DNA of 64,000 nucleotides from Slackia isoflavoniconvertens. GTDB lineage: Bacteria > Actinomycetota > Coriobacteriia > Coriobacteriales > Eggerthellaceae. The stretch is taken from NCBI RefSeq assembly GCF_003725955.1, contig NZ_QIBZ01000004.1, positions 62,001-126,000 on the forward strand, read 5' to 3'. The number at the start of each line of letters is the position of its first letter. Position 1 is the first letter of the stretch. Made by a program: the position numbers and the translations under genes. This document shows, piece by piece, positions 23,810-32,635 of this stretch. The notes beneath the pieces are model-generated. The model saw only the letters and a list, made by a program, of their open reading frames with translations. It did no database searches and was not told the origin of the DNA.

Positions 23810-25687
23810 ATGCAGGGAAAACAATTGACCATGCTCTTAGGAGTTTTGTACGGCGGGGCTTTTTTGGTTGGGTTTAATGAGAACCTCATGAATATGGGTC
23901 TTATCGCCATCATGGACGAGTTCGCGATTGGCTCAGTTACGGCACAGTGGCTTGTAACGGGATTCATGATCGCCTCGACGATTATCGTTATGTGTATGGC
24001 GTTCCTCTATCGTCGCATTAAGCTTCGAACGCTATTCTTTGCCGCGAGTGCCCTTACTTTGGTCGGCTCGGTTTTAGGACTTTTCTCAACGAATTTCGGC
24101 ATGCTCTTAATTGCGCGAATCATTCAGGCGGTGGGTTCGGGCGTGTTCATTCCCCTTATGATGAATACAATTTTGGCCGTGACGCCAAAGAACAAGCTCG
24201 GCACGTATCTCTCGCTTGGTGGATGCACCATTACCTTCGGCCCTGCATTCGCACCTGTCGTATGTGGCGCATTGGTCACGAATTTGGGGTGGCGTTCGAT
24301 ATTCCTCGCGCCGATACTGGGAATGACGCTTCTTGGCGTTTTGGGCTTCATCTATGTAAAAGACCTCGAAAACAGCGAAGCGCATCTTGATGCGCCTTCG
24401 GTGGCCCTTTCGGGTGTCACGTTGTTCGCGCTTTCATTTGGATTGGCGGAAATCGCGATAGACACCGTGCTCGGCGCCGTCTCGCTCATTATCGCAGTTG
24501 CTGCGGTCGGGGTTTTTGTCGCCCGTCAGCTCGCCTGCCAATACCCGCTTATCGAGCTTTCCCCGATGCATCGCGTTTCGTTTTGGCCCGCTGCGATTTT
24601 TGCCCTGGTCTCCCTTATGTCAACGTTCTCGATGAGCGTCTTGCTTCCCCTCTATCTTGAAGGTGCATGTGGCATAACGGCATTCGTGGCTGGCGTTGTC
24701 ATGCTCATTCCTGTGCTTTGCAACGCGGCATCGACCCTGATGAGCGGCCGAATTATGGACAAGCGCGGAGGTTGGCCCCTCATTCCCCTTGGCTTTGCGA
24801 GCATCGCCGTGGGTTTTACGCTCATGGCAATCTTCGCTTCGACGTATTCCATTGTCGTGATGTTTTTCGCGTCGGCTCTGGTGTTCATCGGCGTTGGTAT
24901 GTCGCTTGCTCCTTCTCAGACGGCTGGATTGCGTACGCTTCCGCCGCGCGAAAACCCCTTCGGCGTTGCCCTCATGACGACATTCACCCAAATCGCTGCG
25001 TGCGCAGGCCCTTCGCTCTACATTGGACTTATGTCCTCGTCGGAAAACGCCGCGCTCAACTCCGGCGCACTGGAAACCGCCGCCGTTGCCCAGGGTTTTG
25101 CCGTTGCCGTATGCTTCGCTGCCGCTTTGGCTCTCGTGTCAGCAATTGGCGCCATTGTCTTCTGCCGAGCCGCGCTAAAGCGAAGCAAAGCCGCCTCCAA
25201 GCACGTACAAGCCCAGCAACCCACGGGAATCGCTTTGCTTATGGAAAAGACCCCCTTTGTCGTAAAGGGCACCATGCCTGTTGGGGAGGTCATGCATGAG
25301 CTGGTCAATCGCAAAGTGAGCGGTATGCCGGTTGTGAATGACGGCGGAGTCCCGATTGGCTTCATTTCCGACGGCGACATCATGCGCTACCTCTCCGAAT
25401 GCCACCCAGCGATTACGAGCTCGTATTCGCTCATGGAAGCGGCAAATAGCCAAACGTTCGATGAGAAGCTCAAAGAGCTTGTTGCGCTCCCCGTTTCGCA
25501 TATTGCTACGGAGCGCGTCGTGAGCATTCCTCAAGACGCAACACTCCAAGAGGCATGCACGCTTTTGGCGCGGCATAAATTGAAGAAAGTGCCCGTTGTG
25601 CAGAACGGTGCGATTATCGGAATCCTGAGTCGATCTGACGTCATTCGCTATGCGATGAACAATGCGCTGGCTGGAATTGAGGAATAG
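23810..25687 (+). CDS. MFS transporter fused to a C-terminal CBS-domain pair
   Basis: A 625-residue fusion. Residues 1-460 form a major facilitator transporter of the 14-span drug:H+ type (start MLLGVLYGGAFLVGFNENLMNMGLIAIMDEF; motif A region FLYRRIKLRTLF; motif C-like GGCTITFGPAFAPVVCG). Residues about 480-620 form two CBS motifs: MPVGEVMHELVNRKVSGMPV with GFISDGDIMRYL, and IPQDATLQEACTLLARHKLK with GILSRSDVIRYA. CBS pairs usually bind adenine nucleotides, so transport may be gated by energy state. AAAAAGGAG precedes the ATG. The substrate is unknown. Confidence 0.87.
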   Translation: MQGKQLTMLLGVLYGGAFLVGFNENLMNMGLIAIMDEFAIGSVTAQWLVTGFMIASTIIVMCMAFLYRRIKLRTLFFAASALTLVGSVLGLFSTNFGMLLIARIIQAVGSGVFIPLMMNTILAVTPKNKLGTYLSLGGCTITFGPAFAPVVCGALVTNLGWRSIFLAPILGMTLLGVLGFIYVKDLENSEAHLDAPSVALSGVTLFALSFGLAEIAIDTVLGAVSLIIAVAAVGVFVARQLACQYPLIELSPMHRVSFWPAAIFALVSLMSTFSMSVLLPLYLEGACGITAFVAGVVMLIPVLCNAASTLMSGRIMDKRGGWPLIPLGFASIAVGFTLMAIFASTYSIVVMFFASALVFIGVGMSLAPSQTAGLRTLPPRENPFGVALMTTFTQIAACAGPSLYIGLMSSSENAALNSGALETAAVAQGFAVAVCFAAALALVSAIGAIVFCRAALKRSKAASKHVQAQQPTGIALLMEKTPFVVKGTMPVGEVMHELVNRKVSGMPVVNDGGVPIGFISDGDIMRYLSECHPAITSSYSLMEAANSQTFDEKLKELVALPVSHIATERVVSIPQDATLQEACTLLARHKLKKVPVVQNGAIIGILSRSDVIRYAMNNALAGIEE

Positions 25688-25908
25688 CGCATACTGGCCG
25701 CGATGTCCTGTCATGAGCGTCGGCCCTATTTCGCGTATTCAGGAATGCGACGTTCAACAAGCCCTCGTGAGGATAGGGTTCTTCCTTTCAGGTTCAAAAG
25801 AAAGTTGTTCTTCTCTGCTCGAGGAAGCCGTACGCTCCCGTACGCTCTTCTTGTCAGTGCCTTCTCGTCAAGCGAGGTAAAATATTTGAAATCGTGGCGC
25901 TGCCTTTG

Positions 25909-25954
25909 TTGACAGCGCCATCCTTTTATTTATACTTATGAACAGTTGTTCATA
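25909..25954 (+). promoter_or_regulatory. Promoter and ArsR/SmtB operator of the metal operon
   Basis: TTGACA at 25909-25914, 16-base spacer, TATACT at 25931-25936. Directly downstream is TATGAACA-GT-TGTTCATA at 25937-25954, an 8-base perfect inverted repeat matching the CadC/SmtB operator type. Repressor bound there would cover the transcription start. A hairpin GGCGCTG/CAGCGCC at 25896-25919, probably terminating the upstream MFS transcript, overlaps the -35. Confidence 0.9.
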
Positions 25955-25983
25955 TGTTTGTTTGGTCTCATAAAGGAGCAAGC

Positions 25984-26361
25984 ATGGCACAGACCGTCGT
26001 TGAAGAACCAACCATTCATGAATCGATCTCTTCTTGCAGCTGCGGCTGCGAGCAGGTTCATGAAACGGCCCCCGAAATGCCCGACGAAGAGCTGCTTTAC
26101 GATTTGGCGGACCTCTTCAAGGTATTCGCCGATACGACCCGAATCAAAATTCTCTATGCCCTTATGGGGCGCGAGCTTTCCGTGGGCGATTTGGCCGAGG
26201 TTATCGGTGCTACGCAAAGCGCGGTTTCGCATCAGCTTCGCACTTTGAAGCAGGCCCACCTGGTGAAATTCCAGCGCGATGGCAAAAATGTGATCTACTC
26301 GCTTTCCGACGACCACGTATACACGATGATCGCTCAGGGCATGACCCATATTTGCGAATAA
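25984..26361 (+). CDS. ArsR/SmtB-family metal-sensing repressor
   Basis: A 125-residue winged-helix repressor. The helix-turn-helix is in LSVGDLAEVIGATQSAVSHQ, LRTLKQAHLV. A cysteine cluster SSCSCGCEQVHE at residues 15-27 and the DLADLFKVFADTTRIKILYAL helix suggest CadC-type sensing of Cd/Pb/Zn through N-terminal cysteines. The ATG at 25984 follows AAAGGAG; an upstream in-frame start is not needed. First gene of a three-gene operon with an HMA protein and a P-type ATPase, and it likely represses its own promoter through the adjacent palindrome. Confidence 0.93.
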   Translation: MAQTVVEEPTIHESISSCSCGCEQVHETAPEMPDEELLYDLADLFKVFADTTRIKILYALMGRELSVGDLAEVIGATQSAVSHQLRTLKQAHLVKFQRDGKNVIYSLSDDHVYTMIAQGMTHICE

Positions 26362-26395
26362 GCCAACCAACCAGCATGAGTGAAAGGATCAAACC

Positions 26396-26614
26396 ATGCG
26401 TAAGACGTTTAAACTCGACGAACTTGAATGCGCGAACTGCGGAGCGAAAATGGAGGCCGCCATTAAGAAAATCGATGGCGTTGTTGATGCCAAAGTGACG
26501 TTCATGACTCAAAAACTCGTCGTTGAGGCCGATGATGCGCGCTTCGACGAAATTATAGACGAAGCGCAGGCTATTTGTAGAAAAATCGAACCCGATTGTG
26601 AAATCGTGCGTTAA
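26396..26614 (+). CDS. Small heavy-metal-associated (HMA) domain protein
   Basis: A 72-residue single HMA domain, predicted to fold as a ferredoxin-like metal carrier. The metal site is Cys12-Ala-Asn-Cys15 (LECANCGAKME), and the rest follows the family pattern (IDGVVDAKVTFMTQKLVVEADD). The ATPase encoded 22 bases downstream lacks its own N-terminal HMA domain, so this protein probably supplies that function as a separate chain. AAAGGA precedes the ATG. Confidence 0.9.
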   Translation: MRKTFKLDELECANCGAKMEAAIKKIDGVVDAKVTFMTQKLVVEADDARFDEIIDEAQAICRKIEPDCEIVR

Positions 26615-26635
26615 ATCCCAAGCAGGGTGATTGCC

Positions 26636-28555
26636 ATGAATAAGAAATTGAGACGCTGGCGCAAGCGCATCGTTATCGCGCTCGTTTTGTTTGCGCTGAT
26701 ATTCGCTCTTACGGAGCTGTTGCCCCTTTCTAATTGGCTTGGCGGCGAACGCAATGCCGTATATGTGGAATTTGCGCTATATCTTATTCCGTATGCGATT
26801 GCCGGCTACGACGTTCTGCTCAAGGCCGCGCGCAATATCAAAAACGGCCAGCTGTTCGATGAGAATTTCCTTATGGCCGTTGCGACAATTGGTGCATTTT
26901 CGCTCGTATTTTTCCCCGACTCCGGCCCTCATATGGCCGAAGGCGCGGCAGTTATGCTGTTTTACCAGGTAGGCGAGCTGTTTCAACAATATGCGGTCGG
27001 CAAAAGCCGCAAATCGATTGCAGCGATGATGGACATTGCCCCCGATTTTGCGAACGTTCGAAACACGAACGGCGATTTGGAGCAGATCGACCCCGACAGC
27101 GTTGCCGTTGGCAGCGAGATTGTCGTAAAGCCCGGCGAGCGTGTGCCCATCGACGGCGTCGTTGTGGAAGGCTCTTCTCAGCTTGATACGGCAGCATTGA
27201 CGGGCGAAAGCGTGCCACGCGCCATCGAAGCAGGCAGCGAAGTGGTTTCTGGTTGCGTGAACCTCACGGGATTGCTTGTCATCAAAACAACGAAGCCTTT
27301 TGGTGAGTCGACGGTGAGTCGCATACTTGAGTTGGTCGAGAATGCCGCCGAAAAGAAGGCCCATACCGAGAATTTCATCACGCGCTTCGCTCGTTATTAC
27401 ACGCCTGCAGTATGCGGGGTCGCGCTCGTGTTAGCGCTGCTTCCTCCCCTGCTCGGCTTTGGTGCGTTGAGCGATTGGGTTTTCCGCGGACTGACGTTCC
27501 TCGTGGTAAGTTGTCCTTGTGCGCTCGTCATTAGCGTTCCGCTTTCGTTTTTCGGTGGCATCGGCGGCGCGAGCAAGCTTGGCATTTTAATCAAGGGCAG
27601 CAATTACCTGGAGTCGCTTGCCTCGGTCGATACGGTTGTGTTTGATAAAACCGGCACGCTTACGAGCGGTACCTTCGGCGTTGTCGCGGTTCATCCCGCA
27701 GAAGGCGTCAAAAGCGATCGCCTGCTTGAACTGGCGGCTCATGCGGAAGCGTATTCCGACCATCCCATCGCAATGTCGGTAAAGCAAGCGTATGGCGCCC
27801 GCATCGACGAGACGCGCGTGTCGAACGCAAGCGAGGTAAGCGGGCGTGGCGTGCAGGCTAAAATCGACGGCGCGAGTGTGAGCGTCGGCAACGACAAGCT
27901 CATGGCGAGCCTTGATATTGATGCTCACAATTGCGAACTTGTCGGAACGATGCTGCATGTTGCCGAAAACGGAAAATATCTGGGTCATATTGTTATCGCC
28001 GACATGGTGAAAGATGATGCAGCTAAAACCATCGCCGATTTGCACGCGACAGGCGTAACCAAAACGGTGATGTTGACCGGCGATGCCGAAGAAGTCGCCC
28101 GCTCCGTTGCCTCGAAGCTTGGTCTCGATGAATTCCATGCCAAACTTCTGCCCCAAGACAAGGTCGCTGAAGTCGAACGCTTGCTTGATGAGGAAAGCAA
28201 AAAAGGCAGGCTTGCCTTCGTGGGCGACGGCATCAACGATGCGCCCGTGCTTACCCGCGCCGATATCGGTATCGCGATGGGCGCGATGGGTTCCGATGCC
28301 GCCATCGAGGCGGCCGATATTGTGCTCATGGACGACAAGCCGTCGAATATCGCGAAGGCGATTCGTCTGTCGCGCAAAACCATGGGTATCGTATGGCAGA
28401 ACATCGTATTTGCCTTGGGCGTGAAGCTTGCCATGCTCGTGCTTGCCGCCGTCGGCATCGCGAACATGTGGATGGCGGTGTTTGCTGATGTCGGCGTGGC
28501 GATTCTGGCCATTCTTAACGCCATGCGCTGTATGAACGTTAAGAAGTTCCAGTAG
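26636..28555 (+). CDS. Heavy-metal P1B-type ATPase (Zn/Cd/Pb exporter class)
   Basis: A 639-residue P-type ATPase that exports metal ions across the membrane. Motifs in order: TGES in the actuator domain; CPC at residues 293-295 in VVSCPCALVISVP, whose following residues fit the Zn/Cd/Pb rather than the copper subclass; phosphorylated Asp337 in FDKTGTLTSG; HP in YSDHPIAMS; GDGINDAPVL. It lacks the usual N-terminal metal-binding domain, which is encoded separately just upstream. ATG at 26636 is used; GTG at 26627 is an alternative. The operon context with a CadC-like repressor supports a cadmium/zinc/lead efflux role. Confidence 0.93.
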   Translation: MNKKLRRWRKRIVIALVLFALIFALTELLPLSNWLGGERNAVYVEFALYLIPYAIAGYDVLLKAARNIKNGQLFDENFLMAVATIGAFSLVFFPDSGPHMAEGAAVMLFYQVGELFQQYAVGKSRKSIAAMMDIAPDFANVRNTNGDLEQIDPDSVAVGSEIVVKPGERVPIDGVVVEGSSQLDTAALTGESVPRAIEAGSEVVSGCVNLTGLLVIKTTKPFGESTVSRILELVENAAEKKAHTENFITRFARYYTPAVCGVALVLALLPPLLGFGALSDWVFRGLTFLVVSCPCALVISVPLSFFGGIGGASKLGILIKGSNYLESLASVDTVVFDKTGTLTSGTFGVVAVHPAEGVKSDRLLELAAHAEAYSDHPIAMSVKQAYGARIDETRVSNASEVSGRGVQAKIDGASVSVGNDKLMASLDIDAHNCELVGTMLHVAENGKYLGHIVIADMVKDDAAKTIADLHATGVTKTVMLTGDAEEVARSVASKLGLDEFHAKLLPQDKVAEVERLLDEESKKGRLAFVGDGINDAPVLTRADIGIAMGAMGSDAAIEAADIVLMDDKPSNIAKAIRLSRKTMGIVWQNIVFALGVKLAMLVLAAVGIANMWMAVFADVGVAILAILNAMRCMNVKKFQ

Positions 28556-28590
28556 CCGTCGCGTTGGCCAATAAGCCCCTTACAAAGAAT

Positions 28591-28623
28591 AAGCCCCGGT
28601 TGCCAGCGGCATCTGGGGCTTTC
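28591..28623 (+). terminator. Terminator of the metal operon
   Basis: AAGCCCC at 28591-28597 pairs with GGGGCTT at 28615-28621, with an inner GTTGCC/GGCATC stem. Confidence 0.75.
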
Positions 28624-28653
28624 CTGTCGTTTGGACCTCGATGGCTTTATGCG

Positions 28654-31413
28654 CTACATCGTTACATTCAAGGCGCGTAGCGCGGGAACGATCGCATCGT
28701 CTCGCAAGATGCGAACACCCGCTGCTGCAAAAATGCAGCCGAGGGAAACCGCCGATGAATCAATCGTTTCTTTCGCGGCGGCAAGGAGGAATTCGGCGTT
28801 TTCGAACAATGCATTCAAGGGAACGCCGTGCGCTTCAAGAATCGCTTCATCCTCCTCGACACTGTGACGTTTAAGCCCCTTCACCGAAGAGAGCAGCTCA
28901 TCGAGTTCGGTTTTCGCCTCAGAGGCCATGTAGGAGTTGAGCATGCTGCAGCGTTTATAGCATGCAACCGCAGCATCGTATTTCTCGAGTTTCCAGAACG
29001 AATACGCAAGCCAATAGAACGCAAGACCCGCGTCGTCGGCTCTCCAAGTAACCTCGAGCGCCTTGCAGCACATCTTCACTTCGTTTTCGTAATCGTCTTT
29101 CATAAAGTACGCTCGAGCTGCCCGCAAGTATGAGTAAGCGCGTGCCGGTGACAGCTCTATACAGCGTTGTGCATGCCTGAGCGCCTCGTCGGCCCCCGTG
29201 ATTGTCGTTGTAAGCTCTTGCGCAAGAGAATCGTGCGCAAGAAACACTTCGTCGGCAAGTGGGTTCACGATACGACCTTTTGCATCGTCAAGGCAGCGTT
29301 TCGCATAAATCGCGCGCGTTTCGTAGCTATCAAAATAGCGATAACATACACGCGAGGTGTCGTTGAAACCGTCAATGGCATCGCCTTGCGCGGCCAATTC
29401 CTCAAGGAGCCCAATGGCAGCTGGATCGTCGTCGCGCATGAGAGACGAAGCGCGCATCATGGCAGGCTTGAGGCCGTAAGCATCCATAAATGCTTCTTTC
29501 ACCTCGAGAAACGAGGTTTCCTCCAAGGCCCCTTCGGAAAACGCGGCCAAAAGCCTGGTACAAATATCACGCACGAGCAAATCTTCCGTGCGATCGTGAA
29601 TCTGCTTCAAGGTGAGCTCAGCGTTTTCAACGCCGGCATCAAGCGCAGCCGAGACCTCATCGGCATACGCACGCCGTTGGCCGTCTTCAAAGATGGACAT
29701 ACGCATGGGGCAATCGACGTGAAGCATGTCGCGTGCCTTTTCATTGAACGGCGTGGTGTCGATCGCCACCAAACGTTCGAAGCTCGATTTGAAATCACCC
29801 TTGCCAAGCGAGAAGAGCTTTTCAATGCGGCAGAGGCCGTCATCGCCTTCAAACTTGAAATGAGCATTGAATCGAGAAAGCGTTTCAAAAGGTTCGCTGA
29901 ACGCATTCGCCTTGCTCGCCGAATACGCATCGCAAAGCGTTTTTCGGTCGAATTCAACCGAAATGACGATGTCTTCCTTGTTGCCGTCACGCAAGCAATT
30001 CACGTACACCTTTTCGATTGAAGCCGAGGCATGAAATGCACTTGATGCGGCTAAAAGCGCAGCATGGGCGGCATAACGCGACTCAATCGCGCTCGATTCA
30101 ATTGGGGTATACGGTAGATAGTCGTCGACGTCGTCGTCCCAATGAGTTTGCGCCATGGTAGATTTGCAGGGTACGGCAAGATTGAAGCCGACTTCCGTGC
30201 AGGCTTCATTCAGGCAAAACTCATAAGGAATGCGATAGGGCGCGCGCCACAGCTCCCCCGCCTGGGCAATTGTGACATGGGTATCCCAACGGCCTTTTGC
30301 TTCAAGCGGCGAATTTGGGTCGGGCGCTTGCACGCAGAGGTATTCGACGAAGGAATCGGCGAGTTTTGAAATATCTTCTTCAGTTTGCTCGAACGTGTCG
30401 TCCTCTTCGCTTTCAAGGAAGTTGGATACCATGAGGAATCTGTTGAGGGCTCCTTCGGCGCGGAGCAGCTTGTGACGCATATCGCGTGTGGCATCGCACG
30501 AGGTAAATGCGCCATCCTCCAAACATTCGGTTTGCGTGTTGTACACGAAGTCGAGAAAGAACAAGTTCGAGTATCGCGACGTGCGAATGAGGCGAGCATT
30601 TGGCCCCTCGGCCGCCCCCTCGACCGTTAAAGTATCGGCGGAGATGCCGACGAGTCCGCTGTCGCGCAGGCCGTTCACCAAAAATCGCTCAATTCCGCGC
30701 GCGCGTTCGGGGTTTTCGGTCCATGACGTTTCCGCTTCCAAAACCTCTCGATTAATTGCGTCAAAGAAATCGGATTGTTGGAATCGAGAAAATATGGCAG
30801 CCAAGTCAAATGCGCCGTTGGGAACGGTTCCATTGGTGACTGAATCGTCCGATGTGGATATGGGCTCCCATTCGGTGCAGCGTGCGAACTCGACGAATGC
30901 AAGATAGGCCGTCGACATAAACTCAAGATAACGCGTTGGATTTGCGACTTCAAATTTTCCAGGGAACGAATCGTCTATTGCCGTATAGCTAAACTCGGCT
31001 TTCCTGGTGTTATCGACGTTCACGACCCTGGCTTCTGCGACGGTTCGACGCGAGCCGTCGCACAGAAACACATCCAAATGCGCCGAAGACGTGGCATCGT
31101 CGTTTTCCTTGCCCACGTCCATCGATTCGGTGTTGTTGCCACAGGTATACACCACTAAGTCGGGATCGCGTAGCGGTTCTTGGGCGAGGGGTTCGTCGCA
31201 CGAATACGCTCGCCCGAACCAATCGATGTATGCAACGATGTGCGCCTTGCTCGTATTTGCTGGATTATCAAAAGCGGCAACATAGCACGCGCCGCCCTTC
31301 GGCATGACGAGGCCGCTCGAGATATAACCATACGTTGCGCCCAGAGGCATCAGGGGGACGGCGCGAAGCGCATCGCGTTTTGCAAAAAAGCCAAGTTTTA
31401 CGGGAGATCCCAT
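28654..31413 (-). CDS. Large hypothetical protein with C-terminal TPR-like repeats
   Basis: About 919 residues, unrecognised. There is no signal peptide or membrane span, so it is probably cytoplasmic. The first 250 residues are beta-rich (LGFFAKRDALRAVPLMPLGA, then YVAAFDNPANTSKAHIVAYI). Residues about 760-880 look like two or three tetratricopeptide repeats (ARAYSYLRAARAYFMKDDYE; DAGLAFYWLAYSFWKLEKYD). I chose ATG at 31413 because AGAGGTG stands 7 bases before it and the longer frame up to 31998 overlaps the convergent small gene and is cysteine/arginine-rich junk. It stands alone. A scaffold or secreted-effector-handling role could be imagined, but nothing in the sequence decides. Confidence 0.72.
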   Translation of the reverse strand: MGSPVKLGFFAKRDALRAVPLMPLGATYGYISSGLVMPKGGACYVAAFDNPANTSKAHIVAYIDWFGRAYSCDEPLAQEPLRDPDLVVYTCGNNTESMDVGKENDDATSSAHLDVFLCDGSRRTVAEARVVNVDNTRKAEFSYTAIDDSFPGKFEVANPTRYLEFMSTAYLAFVEFARCTEWEPISTSDDSVTNGTVPNGAFDLAAIFSRFQQSDFFDAINREVLEAETSWTENPERARGIERFLVNGLRDSGLVGISADTLTVEGAAEGPNARLIRTSRYSNLFFLDFVYNTQTECLEDGAFTSCDATRDMRHKLLRAEGALNRFLMVSNFLESEEDDTFEQTEEDISKLADSFVEYLCVQAPDPNSPLEAKGRWDTHVTIAQAGELWRAPYRIPYEFCLNEACTEVGFNLAVPCKSTMAQTHWDDDVDDYLPYTPIESSAIESRYAAHAALLAASSAFHASASIEKVYVNCLRDGNKEDIVISVEFDRKTLCDAYSASKANAFSEPFETLSRFNAHFKFEGDDGLCRIEKLFSLGKGDFKSSFERLVAIDTTPFNEKARDMLHVDCPMRMSIFEDGQRRAYADEVSAALDAGVENAELTLKQIHDRTEDLLVRDICTRLLAAFSEGALEETSFLEVKEAFMDAYGLKPAMMRASSLMRDDDPAAIGLLEELAAQGDAIDGFNDTSRVCYRYFDSYETRAIYAKRCLDDAKGRIVNPLADEVFLAHDSLAQELTTTITGADEALRHAQRCIELSPARAYSYLRAARAYFMKDDYENEVKMCCKALEVTWRADDAGLAFYWLAYSFWKLEKYDAAVACYKRCSMLNSYMASEAKTELDELLSSVKGLKRHSVEEDEAILEAHGVPLNALFENAEFLLAAAKETIDSSAVSLGCIFAAAGVRILRDDAIVPALRALNVTM

Positions 31414-31740
31414 CGATGAGCACCTCTTTGATGCGGGCCGAGATTTCGACCGTTGTTTCGTCTCAATCATTATACCGTTCGAGCAAAGTGCAAGCTGTTC
31501 ACTGCGATATGCCGTTTTGCGCGCATCCAAGCATCTACGGGTGCGCCAAAGCCGCACATGACCGCTGCCCGTTAAATAGAACCGTCTCCCGCGAAACCAG
31601 CGTCGCAGAGTCAAGATTGGAAATGATACAACTATAGTAGGTATTGAAGAAAAGACGATTTCGCAGATGAAACGCGTAGTGACGCGATGGGAGCGCATTA
31701 AGGGGAATGTTTGAGCGCACCCTGGGGAGAAGGAGCAAAC
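31414..31740. other. Divergent intergenic region
   Basis: It separates the large TPR-like gene from the 59-residue gene. I see no gene, and no promoter strong enough to call; TATAGT at 31633-31638 is a possible -10 for the small gene. Confidence 0.3.
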
Positions 31741-31920
31741 ATGGGCACAACCGCAGAGGAGCCGCGAAGCATGCATTCGCATGAGACCGGGCATAGGCTC
31801 ACGGCAGATGAAGCGGCCTTTTTGAAAGAATTCCTCCTTGATTCGCCGCAATTCGTCGTTGTTGGCGATGAGGGAACGAAATCCAAGAAGCATTCTCAGT
31901 CGAAAAAGAATAAAGCATAA
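31741..31920 (+). CDS. Small hypothetical protein, 59 residues
   Basis: Unrecognised. GAAGGAG stands five bases before the ATG and a perfect terminator follows the stop directly, both of which argue for a real gene. The middle is amphipathic (LTADEAAFLKEFLLDSPQFV), and the last 12 residues are mostly Lys, Ser, His and Gln, so the tail is basic and flexible. No cysteine, signal peptide or span. It could be a small nucleic-acid- or protein-binding factor. Confidence 0.7.
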   Translation: MGTTAEEPRSMHSHETGHRLTADEAAFLKEFLLDSPQFVVVGDEGTKSKKHSQSKKNKA

Positions 31921-31949
31921 GAAAGAGGAGGCGAAACGCCTCCTCTTTC
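31921..31949 (+). terminator. Terminator of the 59-residue gene
   Basis: GAAAGAGGAGGCG at 31921-31933 pairs perfectly with CGCCTCCTCTTTC at 31937-31949, starting at the base after the stop codon. It is symmetric and could also stop rnhA transcripts from the other side. Confidence 0.88.
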
Positions 31950-32006
31950 TTATGCCGAAATCAGCAAGCTTAATAGGCCTATAGTGCATGAGTCGCATTT
32001 GCCCAA

Positions 32007-32483
32007 TTAAGCCTGGAAGCCTTCGTCCTTGATTCTTCCTTCGCCATCGGCCGCCGCTGTCGCGAGCTTATCGCAGCGTTCGTTTTCCGGATGTCCCGCA
32101 TGGCCTTTTACCCAATGAAACGTGACGCTATGGGGTTCTTTCGCCTTCAGGAGGCGCTTCCAAAGATCGGCGTTTTTCACAGGCTCCTTCTTTGCGTTTT
32201 TCCAATCTCGCTTGAGCCATCCTTCAACCCAATGCTGGTTGAAGGCGTTCACCACGTATTGGGAGTCCGAGATGACGTCAATCTCGCAAGGGCGTTTAAG
32301 CACTTCAAGAGCGGCGATAACGCCCAAAAGCTCCATTCGATTGTTGGTTGTGCAATCGAAACCCTGCGAAAGCTCCTTCACATGCAGTTTCCCAGAGGGA
32401 TCGGTGTAATGCAGAACCGAACCGTATCCTCCCGGCCCCGGGTTTCCGCGCGATGATCCGTCGGAGTAGATGGTTACATGCAT
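32007..32483 (-). CDS. rnhA: Ribonuclease HI
   Basis: A 158-residue RNase H1, which cleaves RNA in RNA-DNA hybrids. All catalytic acids are visible: Asp in IYSDGSSRGNPGPGGY, Glu in NNRMELLGVIAAL, Asp in VISDSQYVVNA and the C-terminal Asp in NERCDKLA with the preceding HWVKGHAGH loop. Length is normal. AAAGG stands upstream of the ATG. Single gene. Confidence 0.96.
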   Translation of the reverse strand: MHVTIYSDGSSRGNPGPGGYGSVLHYTDPSGKLHVKELSQGFDCTTNNRMELLGVIAALEVLKRPCEIDVISDSQYVVNAFNQHWVEGWLKRDWKNAKKEPVKNADLWKRLLKAKEPHSVTFHWVKGHAGHPENERCDKLATAAADGEGRIKDEGFQA

Positions 32484-32635
32484 GAGCAGCCTTTCTTCTT
32501 AAACCCAAATTCGCATTTTGGCCAGCTGATGGTAACACGTATACGCGTTTGACGAACGATGCCATCGAAAAGGCAACAAGAGTGCATGCCGCGCCTTCGT
32601 AAAGGTACAATCATCGAGGTATCGAAAGGGATGTT

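Noticed and set aside
31414-31998. 195-residue N-terminal extension of the TPR-like protein
   Set aside because: It would overlap the convergent 59-residue gene and its terminator, and reads as Arg/Cys-rich noise; a good ribosome-binding site supports the start at 31413.
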